Shown: positions 34,252 to 43,757 of the stretch, piece by piece | Numbering within the stretch: position 1 is the first letter of the stretch | How the letters are laid out: every line of letters begins with the position of its first letter | From: Calothrix membranacea FACHB-236 | GTDB lineage: Bacteria > Cyanobacteriota > Cyanobacteriia > Cyanobacteriales > Nostocaceae | Direction of reading: 5' to 3' | Assembly: GCF_014696315.1 (NCBI RefSeq) | Contig: NZ_JACJPX010000063.1 | Span: forward strand, 1-46,963 | DNA length: 46,963 bases | Position numbers and translations under genes: made by a program | Notes under the pieces: generated by a model | Database searches by the model: none | What the model was told of the DNA's origin: nothing | The model's input: only the letters and a program-made list of their open reading frames with translations

Positions 34252-36069
34252 CTAGCTACACTTTTTAGCAGCAGCAGGACTCACAAAATCATGTAAGTCT
34301 GCATCCCAAATACTGATGTAAATAAAATCACATTCTTGCCGCACAATCTGACCCTTGACTCCACCTTGGGTAAATTGGAAATTATCAGACTGACGGCTTT
34401 GTATTTGTTGCAATCCCTGTTTAATTTCTGCTGTAGCTTGACCGCTTAACATTCCATTCAAAGTATTCTGCATGACTTGAGGATCTACAGATTGGGCAAA
34501 AGCTGCCTCTGTTTGGCGCAGCGCTCCTGTATTACGATCAAATAAGTAGCCTACGTCAATTTTGTTTGGTACTACTTTATAGGTGACAGCGCGAGTATTA
34601 CGCCACAGGCCTCTTAAATCTTTCTTGGGTCTACCAAGAGTAGCTTCCACACTGCTTCTGGAAGTACCTGTAGGAAATGCAGGAACGCTTTGACTAATGT
34701 TACTACTAGCGGATTTAGGAGGCTGGTCGTTGTTCTGTGGTGTCGCGCTTACCTTTGGTGTAGAAACTTCAGGAGGCTGATTTTCTGTGTTTGCCTGTGG
34801 TGTGTTTGTGGCAATTGGTGCAGTATCAGAATTTACAGTTTCCTGCTCAGGGATTGAGGTTGTAGTTTCTGGGGAATTAGATTCGACTCTGGGGTTAAGA
34901 GTAGAAATAGGTGCAGGAATTTCTTGCAAAGGCGATGGTGATGCACTGGGTGAAGTTGGTGTAGGTGTGGGGGTGTCGGTTGGTGGGGTAATAGTAGCTG
35001 AGGGTTCTGGTAAAGGAGTGGAATTTTGCACAATGGGTGTTTCCACTTCTGGTTGACGAGTAATATTAGAAATTACTAATCCACCAATCAACCCACCCAC
35101 AACTAAACTGCCAACAATTGCAGCAGGTTTTTGCCAATTGCTGGGAGCAATAGTTTGTGGTTGTGGAGCATATAATGGCTGAGTTTTCCCAATTGATGCG
35201 TTAGCTGTAGTAGGCCGCCTGGTGACTGTGGCTGGTGTAATATAGCTAGCAGACTGCAAAGCATAAAGCATTTTACTAGCAGTGGTGTAGCGATCGCTAG
35301 CATTGGGTTTAGTTGCTTGATCCAATACTTGAGCTAAACTAGGCGAAACATTAGGGGCATAATCTCGCCAGAGTATTTCCCCTGTTTGTTGGTTGGTTTC
35401 TAGTTCTTGGGGTTGTTTACCAGTTAGTAAATAAATAGCTGTTAAGCCCAAACCATAAATGTCAGTGGCATAAACTGGTCGTCCTAAAGCTTGTTCGCTG
35501 GACATATACCCTGGTGTACCAATCACCATTGAATGTGCAGGAGAACCTGGGGAAGTCACTACAGAACGGATAGTTTCCTTAACTGCACCAAAATCAATCA
35601 AAACTGGCTTGCTATCAGGAGAACGAACAATAATGTTATCCGGCTTGATATCTCGGTGAATGATACCTTTGCTATGGATGTATTCTAATACTGGCAAAAG
35701 ACTAAATAGAATTTCCCTAACAGCTGTTTCGCTGACTTGATTATTAGCTGTAACAATATCTCTCAAGGTTTGACCATGAATCCATTCCTGAACGAGATAA
35801 AATTGCCCTTTTTCAGAAAAATAAGCATAAAGCTCCGGAATTTGGTCACTACTTTTACCTAAAATCTCTAAAGTGGCGGCTTCTCTCTCAAACCGCTGTT
35901 GAATTATTTGGTAAGTTTGCGGATCGTTACTGATAGGCTTTAGCTGTTTAATTACACAGCGACGGCGAGAAGGCATATGAGTATCTTCTGCCAGGAAGGT
36001 TTCGCCGAAACCACCTGCACCGAGTACCTGAATAACTTGATACCGATTGTTGAGAAGGGTTATTGTCAT
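34252..36069 (-). CDS. membrane Ser/Thr protein kinase with C-terminal extracytoplasmic domain
   Basis: This is a 605-aa Hanks-type kinase. The G-loop LGAGGFGETFLAED is at 16-29, the catalytic Lys is in CVIKQLKP near 40, HRDIKPDNI near 138, DFGAVKE near 160, and the activation segment ends IGTPGYMSSEQ. The kinase domain ends near 275. A transmembrane helix (IVGSLVVGGLIGGLVI) lies around 316-332. It is followed by a Pro/Thr/Ser-rich spacer and a C-terminal domain of about 150 aa (FPTGTSRSSVEATLGRP...) that recalls BamE/SmpA-like folds; the latter is an inference. It probably senses something outside the membrane. It is one of three paralogous kinases read leftwards in this block. Confidence 0.94.
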   Translation of the reverse strand: MTITLLNNRYQVIQVLGAGGFGETFLAEDTHMPSRRRCVIKQLKPISNDPQTYQIIQQRFEREAATLEILGKSSDQIPELYAYFSEKGQFYLVQEWIHGQTLRDIVTANNQVSETAVREILFSLLPVLEYIHSKGIIHRDIKPDNIIVRSPDSKPVLIDFGAVKETIRSVVTSPGSPAHSMVIGTPGYMSSEQALGRPVYATDIYGLGLTAIYLLTGKQPQELETNQQTGEILWRDYAPNVSPSLAQVLDQATKPNASDRYTTASKMLYALQSASYITPATVTRRPTTANASIGKTQPLYAPQPQTIAPSNWQKPAAIVGSLVVGGLIGGLVISNITRQPEVETPIVQNSTPLPEPSATITPPTDTPTPTPTSPSASPSPLQEIPAPISTLNPRVESNSPETTTSIPEQETVNSDTAPIATNTPQANTENQPPEVSTPKVSATPQNNDQPPKSASSNISQSVPAFPTGTSRSSVEATLGRPKKDLRGLWRNTRAVTYKVVPNKIDVGYLFDRNTGALRQTEAAFAQSVDPQVMQNTLNGMLSGQATAEIKQGLQQIQSRQSDNFQFTQGGVKGQIVRQECDFIYISIWDADLHDFVSPAAAKKCS

Positions 36070-36272
36070 GCTCTTTGAAAGCGTGGACGACTAGATAGTC
36101 TGTCAAGTTTATTTTGATCGGTTAATTAGTTAGTAGTCGGGATTTTAGCCCTTGAATATTTAAGCACTAAAGTGCCAACTATGAACTTATCAAAATTAAT
36201 CTTGACATCCTGTTAATGGCTTGTCGTTAGACATCACCCTTTCCAATGTATATCAGGGAATGGGGATTGGGG

Positions 36273-36335
36273 GATGAGGGAGATGAGGGAGATGAGGGAG
36301 ATGAGGGAGACGAGGGAGATGAGGGAGATGAGGAG
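36273..36335. repeat. tandem repeat, seven GATGAGGGA-type 9-mers
   Basis: Seven consecutive 9-bp units (the fifth reads GACGAGGGA and the seventh ends GAG). It lies in the gap between two kinase genes and is directly followed by a 7-mer array. Confidence 0.85.
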
Positions 36336-36336
36336 A

Positions 36337-36385
36337 AATGACAAATGACCAATGACAAATGACCAATGACCAATGACCAATGACC
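36337..36385. repeat. tandem repeat, seven AATGAC(C/A) 7-mers
   Basis: Seven consecutive units, the reverse complement family of GTCATTT at 26895 and 5507. The array stops 5 bp before the end of the kinase gene at 36390. Confidence 0.85.
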
Positions 36386-36389
36386 CAAA

Positions 36390-38003
36390 TTATCTAGCAT
36401 CACTAACAACCCATCTGCTGTTTTGGGCATCCCATAATAGAGAAAAACGCACAGAAGCGGAGGATACTTTGCCGTTTTTTAAGTAATATCGCAAACTTGC
36501 ATCAACGGTTGCTGTTTCGGCGTTTGCTTGCACTAAACTCACTTGTGTAGCATCTACACTTTGCACTCTACCTCCCCACCAATCTATATAGGAAAGATAA
36601 CCATTAGGGTGGAGTTTGCGATTATTTTGTAAGCTGGGAGTTAGCAGGTTCCAAGAAGTTTGAAACTGTCCTTGATTAATATTGGCGTAATAATTTTGGA
36701 TCGCGGCTTCTGGTGATGGGCGATCGCTTGTTGTTTCGCTTGTTGTTGGTGTTGTGGGAGAAAATTGCAGAGATGGGGTTTGACTGGGGGTTGGTGTTGC
36801 AGTTTCCTCGGGTTGATTGCGGATTGTGTTAGATTCCGTGGTTGCAGGTGTGGCTTCGGCTACGATTTGGGGTTGTTTGTTGTTATTAAGGGCAAAAGCA
36901 ATAATTATTGCACCGCCAATCAAACCACCTGCGATTAAACTGGCAATAAAGACACCTCTTTGTCCATTGCTGGGATTGCTGGGATTTCCAGGTTGATAAG
37001 ATGGTGCTGGACTCACAGGAATTGTATTTGGTTGATGAGATGCCCCAGGACTGAGGGGGATTGTATATTGAGTAGGTGCTACTGGTGTGTTGGCTACTGG
37101 TGGTTGAGCATAAGGGTGAGTTGCTGCTGGTGTGTTGGCTACTGTTGGTGGGACATAAGGAACAGTCGGCGGAAAGGTATTTGCCCCAATTTGCAAGGCT
37201 TGGAGCATTTCTCTAGCTGTAGCGAAGCGATCGCGGGGATGATAGGCGATCGCTTTATCGATCACTCCTGCAAATGTGGGACTGACATTTAAAGCATGAT
37301 GAGACCAAATAATTTCCCCTGTGCGCGGATCTGTTTCTAATTCTTGCGGTTGTTTCCCAGTCAGCAAGTAAATTGCTGTCATGCCTAAACTGTATAAATC
37401 GCTGGAAAACACTGGCCTACCCATTGCTTGTTCGCTAGGCATATATCCTGGTGTGCCAATCACAATCGAGCTGGTAGGATTCCCTTGGGAATTTAATACT
37501 GTTCCCATTGTTTCCCGCACAGCACCAAAATCAATGAGTACGGGTTTGTTGTCGCGATAACGCAAGATAATGTTATCCGGCTTGATATCGCGGTGAATGA
37601 TCCGCTTTGAGTGAATATACTCTAATACTGGTAATAAATTTACTAATATTTCTCTGACTGAACTTTCGCTTAATAATCCCTGCTGTTGCAATTTGGCTGT
37701 GAGAGTCTGTCCTTCAATCAACTCTTGCACTACATAAAATTGCCCTTCTGACTGAAAATAAGCATATAAGGAGGGAATTTGGTCAGTAGCACCACCCAAA
37801 TCTTCTAAAATTGCAGCTTCTCTTTGGAAACGTTCTCTTACCAATTGATAAATCTGGGGGTTATTTTGAATTGGTTTGAGTTGTTTAATCACACAGCGAC
37901 GCTTGGATGGCATTTGGGTATCTTCTGCTAAGAAAGTTTCACCAAATCCACCGCTTCCTAAAGTTTGAATCACTTGATAGCGATTGTTAAGCAGGGTTTG
38001 CAT
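36390..38003 (-). CDS. membrane Ser/Thr protein kinase, second paralogue
   Basis: This 537-aa kinase is close to its neighbours in the catalytic part: LGSGGFGETFLAED, CVIKQLKP, HRDIKPDNIILR, DFGAVRE and GTPGYMPSEQAMGRPVFSSDLYSLGMTAIYLLTG. A Pro/Thr-rich linker with a duplicated motif (two similar ANTPxA-PxQxxxP blocks, about 285-345) precedes a transmembrane helix (GVFIASLIAGGLIGGAIIIAFAL). The external part is a Thr/Ser-rich spacer and a C-terminal domain of about 110 aa (AAIQNYYANINQGQFQTSWNLL...RWVVSDAR), an NTF2-like fold by pattern. The extracellular domains of the three kinases differ, while the kinase domains are alike, suggesting different signals into similar outputs. Confidence 0.94.
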   Translation of the reverse strand: MQTLLNNRYQVIQTLGSGGFGETFLAEDTQMPSKRRCVIKQLKPIQNNPQIYQLVRERFQREAAILEDLGGATDQIPSLYAYFQSEGQFYVVQELIEGQTLTAKLQQQGLLSESSVREILVNLLPVLEYIHSKRIIHRDIKPDNIILRYRDNKPVLIDFGAVRETMGTVLNSQGNPTSSIVIGTPGYMPSEQAMGRPVFSSDLYSLGMTAIYLLTGKQPQELETDPRTGEIIWSHHALNVSPTFAGVIDKAIAYHPRDRFATAREMLQALQIGANTFPPTVPYVPPTVANTPAATHPYAQPPVANTPVAPTQYTIPLSPGASHQPNTIPVSPAPSYQPGNPSNPSNGQRGVFIASLIAGGLIGGAIIIAFALNNNKQPQIVAEATPATTESNTIRNQPEETATPTPSQTPSLQFSPTTPTTSETTSDRPSPEAAIQNYYANINQGQFQTSWNLLTPSLQNNRKLHPNGYLSYIDWWGGRVQSVDATQVSLVQANAETATVDASLRYYLKNGKVSSASVRFSLLWDAQNSRWVVSDAR

Positions 38004-38083
38004 AAATTGGCGTTAGCCAGTCAGAACAAGGGTGTTTGTTGTATACTTTACCTCGTTTCTGGTAATTGGTCATGGTGTGAGTA

Positions 38084-38266
38084 TCAGTTAAGAAAATTAA
38101 TTGATAACCAAACCAAAAAACTAGTTACTCAGCAAAAAAAACAGAACAATAATTTTGGAGGGGGTTTGGGGGACGCAACCGTCACCCAATCGGGGGTTTG
38201 GGGGAGAATCCCCCAATTGAAAGAGCTTCTTAAATAAGTGACAAATCAATCGCTAATGAGCTTAAC
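38084..38266. mobile_element. MITE-like element, copy B
   Basis: This is the same orientation and about 96% identical to 29518-29699, including the double GGGGGTTTGGGGG. Its right end reads TTAACCCAA, so the terminal inverted repeat is degraded compared with copy A. It lies upstream of the second kinase gene. Confidence 0.8.
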
Positions 38267-38323
38267 CCAAGTGTATTGATATATATGCATAATTATCTAT
38301 ATTTCTGTACATTTTTTTAAAAT

Positions 38324-39136
38324 TTATCGCTGACTTCTAGCATTAGCAAATACGGCAGTTGCGTTGGCAGAACCTACATATCGCCAGTGCCAAGGTTCAA
38401 AACTTACGCCTTGAGAATTGTTGCGAGGAAAGGACAATTCAAAGCCAAATTCTTTAGCATGGCTAGTCAACCAACGATAAGCATCAGTTTTTTCAAATTC
38501 TAAAGTAATATCTTGTTTGGGAAATTTCCCATCTGTTAAATCTAAAGCAAATCCTGTATGGTGTTCGCTGTATCCCGGTGGCGCACTAATTTTTGCAGCT
38601 TCTTTCTCCGAACCCCGGCGTTTAATTTGTTGTAGAAATAGTTTTTGTTGTTGTTCGATAGTGCGAAATCCAGAAACAGGAATAATCCAAACACCCACTT
38701 CTCTGGCTGCATAAGTCATTTTCATAAATGCTTGTACAGCTTCACTATTTAAAGATTCAAAGCGCTGATCTGCACCAGTAGCATAACTACCAACAAGATT
38801 CATTTGATTGGGATCAGCTTGTGTGTAGGGAAAATGCCCATAAGCTAGCTGATTAGAATTAATTTTTTGATTAACTGAATTAGTTCTAGCTACTGTTAGA
38901 GGAGTAGAGTTAGTTGGTAAAGCTTCTATTGGTAGTGCAGGTAAATTTGATGTTGGTTCTGATGTAGATTCAGTAGTGACTACACTCGGTGTAGTGGGCG
39001 CAGTTGTCGCCTGAACTGCTGGATTTGATGCTGAAAAACGCATCATTAATGTTCCACAAATTACTATAGTAAAAGCAACAATTGTGGCAATAATTAAGAT
39101 ACGGGCAAGGTAAGATAACTTAGAAAAAAATCTCAT
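38324..39136 (-). CDS. VanY-family D-alanyl-D-alanine carboxypeptidase, membrane-anchored
   Basis: This 270-aa protein has an N-terminal membrane anchor (IIATIVAFTIVICGTLMM, residues about 15-32) and a Thr/Pro-rich linker of about 60 aa. The peptidase domain carries zinc-ligand motifs of the VanY/LdcB (M15B) family: SGFRTIEQQQKLF near 150, SEHHTGFALDL near 195 (H-x6-D), and EPWHWRYVG near the end. It should trim the stem peptide of peptidoglycan in the periplasm. It begins two bases after the stop of the third kinase, so it is probably cotranscribed and perhaps translationally coupled with it. Confidence 0.93.
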   Translation of the reverse strand: MRFFSKLSYLARILIIATIVAFTIVICGTLMMRFSASNPAVQATTAPTTPSVVTTESTSEPTSNLPALPIEALPTNSTPLTVARTNSVNQKINSNQLAYGHFPYTQADPNQMNLVGSYATGADQRFESLNSEAVQAFMKMTYAAREVGVWIIPVSGFRTIEQQQKLFLQQIKRRGSEKEAAKISAPPGYSEHHTGFALDLTDGKFPKQDITLEFEKTDAYRWLTSHAKEFGFELSFPRNNSQGVSFEPWHWRYVGSANATAVFANARSQR

Positions 39137-39138
39137 GA

Positions 39139-40836
39139 TTATTTGGTAATGATTTCTGTAGCAGCTATTTTCCAGCGCTGATTTACCAGTTGTAATTCAT
39201 AGCGCACTGTTCTAGTTTTAAAGTCAGTTTCTTTAGGTAGAATATTGCCTTTTCTATCAAAAAGTGTGCGGTCTTCAGTAACTTTTACTTGAATAATCGC
39301 TTCGTTTCCTTCAACGAAGAAATCATCTACACCATCAATTTGTTGTAAGCCATATTTGTAATAATGACCATCAGTTTTGAGAGAATTAATTGAGCCATCA
39401 TATCCGGCAACTTGTTGATATTGTTTGCCCGTAGTTAATTCCTCTGCTGGCTGAGGATTGTAGGGAGGTGCAAACATTACTTTTTTTGCTTGTAGCCAAT
39501 TGTTAATTAAATTTTTGGCTTCGGATTCTGTCAATACTTCTGTCGTATCTGCAGGGTTTTCTGTTGTTTGCGGAATAGGAATAGGAGTGTTTGTCTGAAC
39601 AGGAATTACTGCTTTAGTGGTAGGTTTAACAACTGGTGTATCTGTATTAGTTTTAGTTGCAGAATTACCCGCTTGTGTATCTGTCTGTGTGATTTGTGGG
39701 GAAATAGAAGGTGAACTGGAAGGAGATACACTGACTACTGGCTGCGGTTGATTAGATAATTTTCCTTGCACTAACCATAAGCCACCAACAACAACTATGC
39801 CAATTACACCACCAATAATTACACCTTGTTGCCATGTTCCTAAGCCTTGGCTAGGTGCTGGTGGATGGGAATAAGGTACAGGGGGAGGAGTTGGTGGTTG
39901 ATATTGTGGTGCTGGCGATGCGGCGACTGTTGGTATTTCTGCATAGCCAGGGGAAACTGGTGCAGTAGGTGTGGTGATGATGGTGGGAGCAATAATCGGT
40001 ACAGTGGGTGCAGCCGGAGTCTGCAATGCAGCTAGCATATCTCTGGCGCTGAGATAGCGATCGCGTGGTGATTGTTGTATTGCTTTATTCAACACTGCCA
40101 CAAAATCTGCACTGGTATTAGGGACAGCATTTCGCCACAGAATGTCCCCTGTACTATGATCTGTGGGAAATTCTGATGGTAATTTGCCTGTAAGTAAATA
40201 AATTGCTGTTAGTGCTAAACTATACAAATCACTTGAGAAAACTGGTCTGCCTACTGATTGTTCCATTGGCATGAACCCTGGGGTACCAATGACAATTGAC
40301 TGGCTGGAATTACCAGAAGCAGTCATAATTGTTCCCATTGATACTTTTACGGCACCGAAGTCAATTAAAATTGGTTTGCTATCTGCAAAACGCAAAATGA
40401 TGTTATCTGGTTTAATATCTCGATGTACAATGCGCTTGCTATGAACAAACTCTAGCACTGGTAAGATATTAATTAAAATATCCTTGACTGCACTTTCACT
40501 CAATAATCCTTGCTGTTTAATGATTTGAGTTAAGGTGTTACCTTCAATATATTCCTGTACTAAATAAAATTGCCCATTTTCGACAAAATAAGCATACAAC
40601 TTAGGAATTTGATTACTGCGATCGCCTAACTCTTCTAAGATGGCTGCTTCCTGTTGAAATCGTTGCTGAATTAATTGGTAAACCTGGGGATTATTAGCTA
40701 CAGGTTTAAGCTGCTTAATTACACAACGGCGGCTAGAGGGCATTTGAGTATCTTCAGCCAAGAAAGTTTCCCCAAAGCCTCCACTGCCAAGCACACGTAG
40801 TACTTGATAACGATTATTCAATAATGTTAACGTCAT
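39139..40836 (-). CDS. membrane Ser/Thr protein kinase with ARC6/IMS-like C-terminal domain
   Basis: This is a 565-aa kinase. LGSGGFGETFLAED, CVIKQLKP, HRDIKPDNIILR, DFGAVKVS and GTPGFMPMEQSVG are the catalytic motifs. A long Pro/Thr-rich region is interrupted by the membrane helix (GVIIGGVIGIVVVGGLWLV, around 338-356). The C-terminal domain of about 120 aa (TESEAKNLINNWLQAKKVMFAPPYNPQPAEELTTGKQYQ...QRWKIAATEI) matches the IMS/ARC6-like DUF4101 fold known from plastid-division proteins and cyanobacterial kinases. The ligand is unknown. The VanY carboxypeptidase gene follows after two bases, hinting at a cell-wall signal or target. Confidence 0.94.
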   Translation of the reverse strand: MTLTLLNNRYQVLRVLGSGGFGETFLAEDTQMPSSRRCVIKQLKPVANNPQVYQLIQQRFQQEAAILEELGDRSNQIPKLYAYFVENGQFYLVQEYIEGNTLTQIIKQQGLLSESAVKDILINILPVLEFVHSKRIVHRDIKPDNIILRFADSKPILIDFGAVKVSMGTIMTASGNSSQSIVIGTPGFMPMEQSVGRPVFSSDLYSLALTAIYLLTGKLPSEFPTDHSTGDILWRNAVPNTSADFVAVLNKAIQQSPRDRYLSARDMLAALQTPAAPTVPIIAPTIITTPTAPVSPGYAEIPTVAASPAPQYQPPTPPPVPYSHPPAPSQGLGTWQQGVIIGGVIGIVVVGGLWLVQGKLSNQPQPVVSVSPSSSPSISPQITQTDTQAGNSATKTNTDTPVVKPTTKAVIPVQTNTPIPIPQTTENPADTTEVLTESEAKNLINNWLQAKKVMFAPPYNPQPAEELTTGKQYQQVAGYDGSINSLKTDGHYYKYGLQQIDGVDDFFVEGNEAIIQVKVTEDRTLFDRKGNILPKETDFKTRTVRYELQLVNQRWKIAATEIITK

Positions 40837-41154
40837 AATATTTGGGCTGGTCAGCGTTTATGTATAATTTGTAATTAGCTTTTCAATATCATAAACTTTT
40901 GGTATATTAATTTAATATATTCTCTTCAAATAAAATTAATTTTTGATAAGTAAATAAGTATTAGATTCAATCAGTTTAAGATTCATAGTAATTACAGAGC
41001 ATCAACTACATCGAACTTTTTGATGATGTTATTTGATGTTTAATGTTGGTGTTTGGTATTTGGTATTTGGTGTTTGCCATTTGCTTTCTCCCCTGCTCCC
41101 TGCTCCCTGCTCCCCTGCCTTTTCCCAGCCCCCAGTCCTCAGTCCCAAACGATT
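40837..41154. promoter_or_regulatory. divergent region between kinase and FHA-ABC gene
   Basis: These 318 bases separate two divergent genes and must carry both promoters. The left part (40860-40960) is AT-rich. The right part (41040-41140) consists of TTTGGTGTTTGGTA-type and CTCCCTGCTCCC-type short tandem repeats. No operator that I can defend. Confidence 0.4.
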
Positions 41155-43533
41155 ATGGTACAGCTACCTTCACAAAGTCAGACTGTTCTAAGCACAAATC
41201 CTTATTTAGAATTAAATAATCAAGGTCAGGTTTTATACTTTGAACTAAAAAAGCCACAGCATATTTTAGGACGCGATCCCAATGTAGCTGATTTAGTTGT
41301 TCCCCAGCACTGGAATGTTGTGTCTCGGTTTCAAGCAGTATTACGACAAAATGGCGTTGACTACCGCATCTATGATGGTGATGGACAACAACCCAGTAGT
41401 AATAAGCTATATGTCAATCATTCTCTGATTACTCCCACAGAAGGCTATTACTTAAACCACGGTGTGGAACTGCAAATTGCCCAAAACCCAAATCAATTAA
41501 TTCAGGTAAGATATTTCAATCCAAGCAACGCACATTCAGTTACTACACCAACAACTTATACAGTTCCGCTAAAACAGCGTTCGGTTTTATTAGGACGCGA
41601 TCCCCACGCTAACTTGCAGTTAGATACACCGACTGTTTCCCGTCGCCACGCCACGATAGATACAGATAATCAAGGACGCTACATTCTGCGGGATTACAGT
41701 ACTAACGGAGTTTTCGTCAACGGTAAACAAGTCGCCGGTTCTGCGGTATTGACAAATGGTGCAAAAATCCGCATTGGCCCTTATACCTTGGTAGTACGGG
41801 ATGATAATTTAGAAATTCTCGACCAAGGCGATCGCATTCGTCTAGAAGCACATGACTTAATTCTAGAAACTAAAGGTAAGCGGCGACTTGATGATTTAAC
41901 TTTTGCAATTGAACCAGGACAGTTTGTCGCTTTAGTTGGCGGTAGTGGTGCGGGGAAGTCAACTTTGATGCGGACATTGTTGGGAATTGAGAAAACTACT
42001 CAAGGTGCTGTGCATATTAACGGCGTAGATTTGCAGAAAAACTTTAATTTGTACCGCACTCAAATTGGTTATGTTCCCCAAGATGATATTATTCACCGAG
42101 AATTGACCGTTGCGGAAGTGCTAACCTATGCAGCCAAGCTGCGTTTACCACCAGATATTAACCTGGAATCTGTGGTAGAACAGGCTTTAGCCGCAATTAA
42201 AATGACTCATCGCCGTCATGCTTTAATCAGCGATTTGAGTGGCGGACAACGCAAACGAGTTAGCATCGGTGTAGAATTGCTAGCCGATCCGAAATTATTC
42301 TTTCTCGATGAACCCACTTCCGGACTCGATCCCGGCTTAGATAAACAGATGATGCAGCTATTAAAAGACTTAGCGCATCAAGGCGGGAGAACAATTATTT
42401 TAGTGACTCATGCGACAGCCAACATTACCGAATGCGATCGCATAGTATTTCTTGGTTTAGGTGGGAGACTCTGCTATTTTGGTACACCCCAAGATGCATT
42501 ACAGTTTTTTGGTGTTAACGACTTTGCAGATATTTATATCAAACTCGAACAAGAGTTAGAAGTGATTAAATATGCGCTGCAATTCCAACAATCTAGCTAT
42601 TATCAAAAATACATAGCTAGTCAAATCAGCTTTGGTAATCTCCAGTCAACCAAATCTTTTGCACCCACTCCCAAGCAAATATCATTTTGGCAGCAGTGGC
42701 TGTTATTAACCCAACGTTACTGGCAATTAATTGTACGCGATCGCGTGAATTTGGGATTAGCACTTTTCACCGCACCCATCGGCATTAGCCTCATAATTTT
42801 AGCACTGCGAGATAAAACCCCCTTTGTGGAAGGAAACGAAGCCGATCCTACCCTCGCATCATTAGCCTTGCAAGTATTATTTGTCTTTACTTGTGCAGCT
42901 TTGTGGGTAGGACTTGCCAGTTCTCTGCAAGAAATAGTGAAAGAGTCAGCAATTTACTTAAGAGAACGCTTAGTTAATTTAGGATTATTAGCTTATCTTG
43001 CTTCCAAAGTCACAATTTTATCAGCTTTGGCAATTGTCCAAACCTTATTAATGATGGCAGTAATCCTTTTAGGCTTTAAATCTCCCAACCCCGAAATAAT
43101 TTCTTGGTCATTAGGGTTAGGAATTACCACATTTCTCACCTTATTAGCGAGTTTTAGTTTAGGCTTACTTGTCTCGACAACCGTGAGAAACAGTAGTCAA
43201 GCAAATAGCGCTTTACCATTACTACTGCTACCACAAATTATCTTTTCTGGAGTTTTATTTAAAACTGAAGGTGTTATCAATAAATTTTTGTCATGGCTGA
43301 TGGTCAGTCGTTGGTCAGTGGGAGCTTATGGTGCTTTAGTTAATGTTAATAGCCTTGTACCAGCACCAACCCAATTACCTGATGGTAGTACAATTCCCCA
43401 ACCCTTTAAACCCTCAGCAGTTTACAATGCCACTTGGGAAAATTTAACTGAAAATTGGGGATTTTTATTATTACATACAGCCGTTTATTTACTACTGACC
43501 TTGTTATTGCAAAAGCGGAAGGATATTTTTTAG
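41155..43533 (+). CDS. FHA-domain ABC transporter (ABCG-like half transporter)
   Basis: This 792-aa protein starts at ATG 41155; the frame is open 102 bp upstream but only through low-complexity repeat DNA. Two FHA domains are present. FHA1 at about 20-110 has GRDPNVADL, but SRFQ replaces the usual S-x-x-H. FHA2 at about 130-215 is intact (GRDPHANLQL, SRRHATI, STNGVFVNG). The ABC ATPase at about 230-440 has GGSGAGKST, DLSGGQRKRVSIG, FFLDEPTSGLDPG and the switch His in LVTHAT. The C-terminal 250 aa form an ABC-2 type permease with six helices. The ATPase-then-permease order is that of ABCG exporters. The phosphothreonine-reading FHA next to three Ser/Thr kinases suggests regulation by phosphorylation. 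Confidence 0.95.
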   Translation: MVQLPSQSQTVLSTNPYLELNNQGQVLYFELKKPQHILGRDPNVADLVVPQHWNVVSRFQAVLRQNGVDYRIYDGDGQQPSSNKLYVNHSLITPTEGYYLNHGVELQIAQNPNQLIQVRYFNPSNAHSVTTPTTYTVPLKQRSVLLGRDPHANLQLDTPTVSRRHATIDTDNQGRYILRDYSTNGVFVNGKQVAGSAVLTNGAKIRIGPYTLVVRDDNLEILDQGDRIRLEAHDLILETKGKRRLDDLTFAIEPGQFVALVGGSGAGKSTLMRTLLGIEKTTQGAVHINGVDLQKNFNLYRTQIGYVPQDDIIHRELTVAEVLTYAAKLRLPPDINLESVVEQALAAIKMTHRRHALISDLSGGQRKRVSIGVELLADPKLFFLDEPTSGLDPGLDKQMMQLLKDLAHQGGRTIILVTHATANITECDRIVFLGLGGRLCYFGTPQDALQFFGVNDFADIYIKLEQELEVIKYALQFQQSSYYQKYIASQISFGNLQSTKSFAPTPKQISFWQQWLLLTQRYWQLIVRDRVNLGLALFTAPIGISLIILALRDKTPFVEGNEADPTLASLALQVLFVFTCAALWVGLASSLQEIVKESAIYLRERLVNLGLLAYLASKVTILSALAIVQTLLMMAVILLGFKSPNPEIISWSLGLGITTFLTLLASFSLGLLVSTTVRNSSQANSALPLLLLPQIIFSGVLFKTEGVINKFLSWLMVSRWSVGAYGALVNVNSLVPAPTQLPDGSTIPQPFKPSAVYNATWENLTENWGFLLLHTAVYLLLTLLLQKRKDIF

Positions 43534-43757
43534 GTTTGGGGTTTGGGTGTTTGGTTATGGGAATTTACCCCCTTGTCTTTCTCATCTCCTTCATGACCCT
43601 GGTTCCCTGGCTACACAGCGATTGGTAATTATTTAAATTGGAAGTCTCATGAGCAACTGCTTGATATTGTCTCAGGAAAATCTGATTGACAAAATACCGA
43701 ACTGAGATAATAAAATTTTCTTATGCACATTAATCTGTCACCGACTGTGACTTTACC

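Noticed and set aside
36273-36385. CRISPR array
   Set aside because: Units are 7-9 bp in direct contact with no spacers, and no cas genes are nearby. These are short tandem repeats.
41053-41154. 34-codon N-terminal extension of the FHA-ABC protein
   Set aside because: This part translates CTCCCTG-type intergenic repeat DNA and has no FHA similarity; ATG 41155 fits the domain start.
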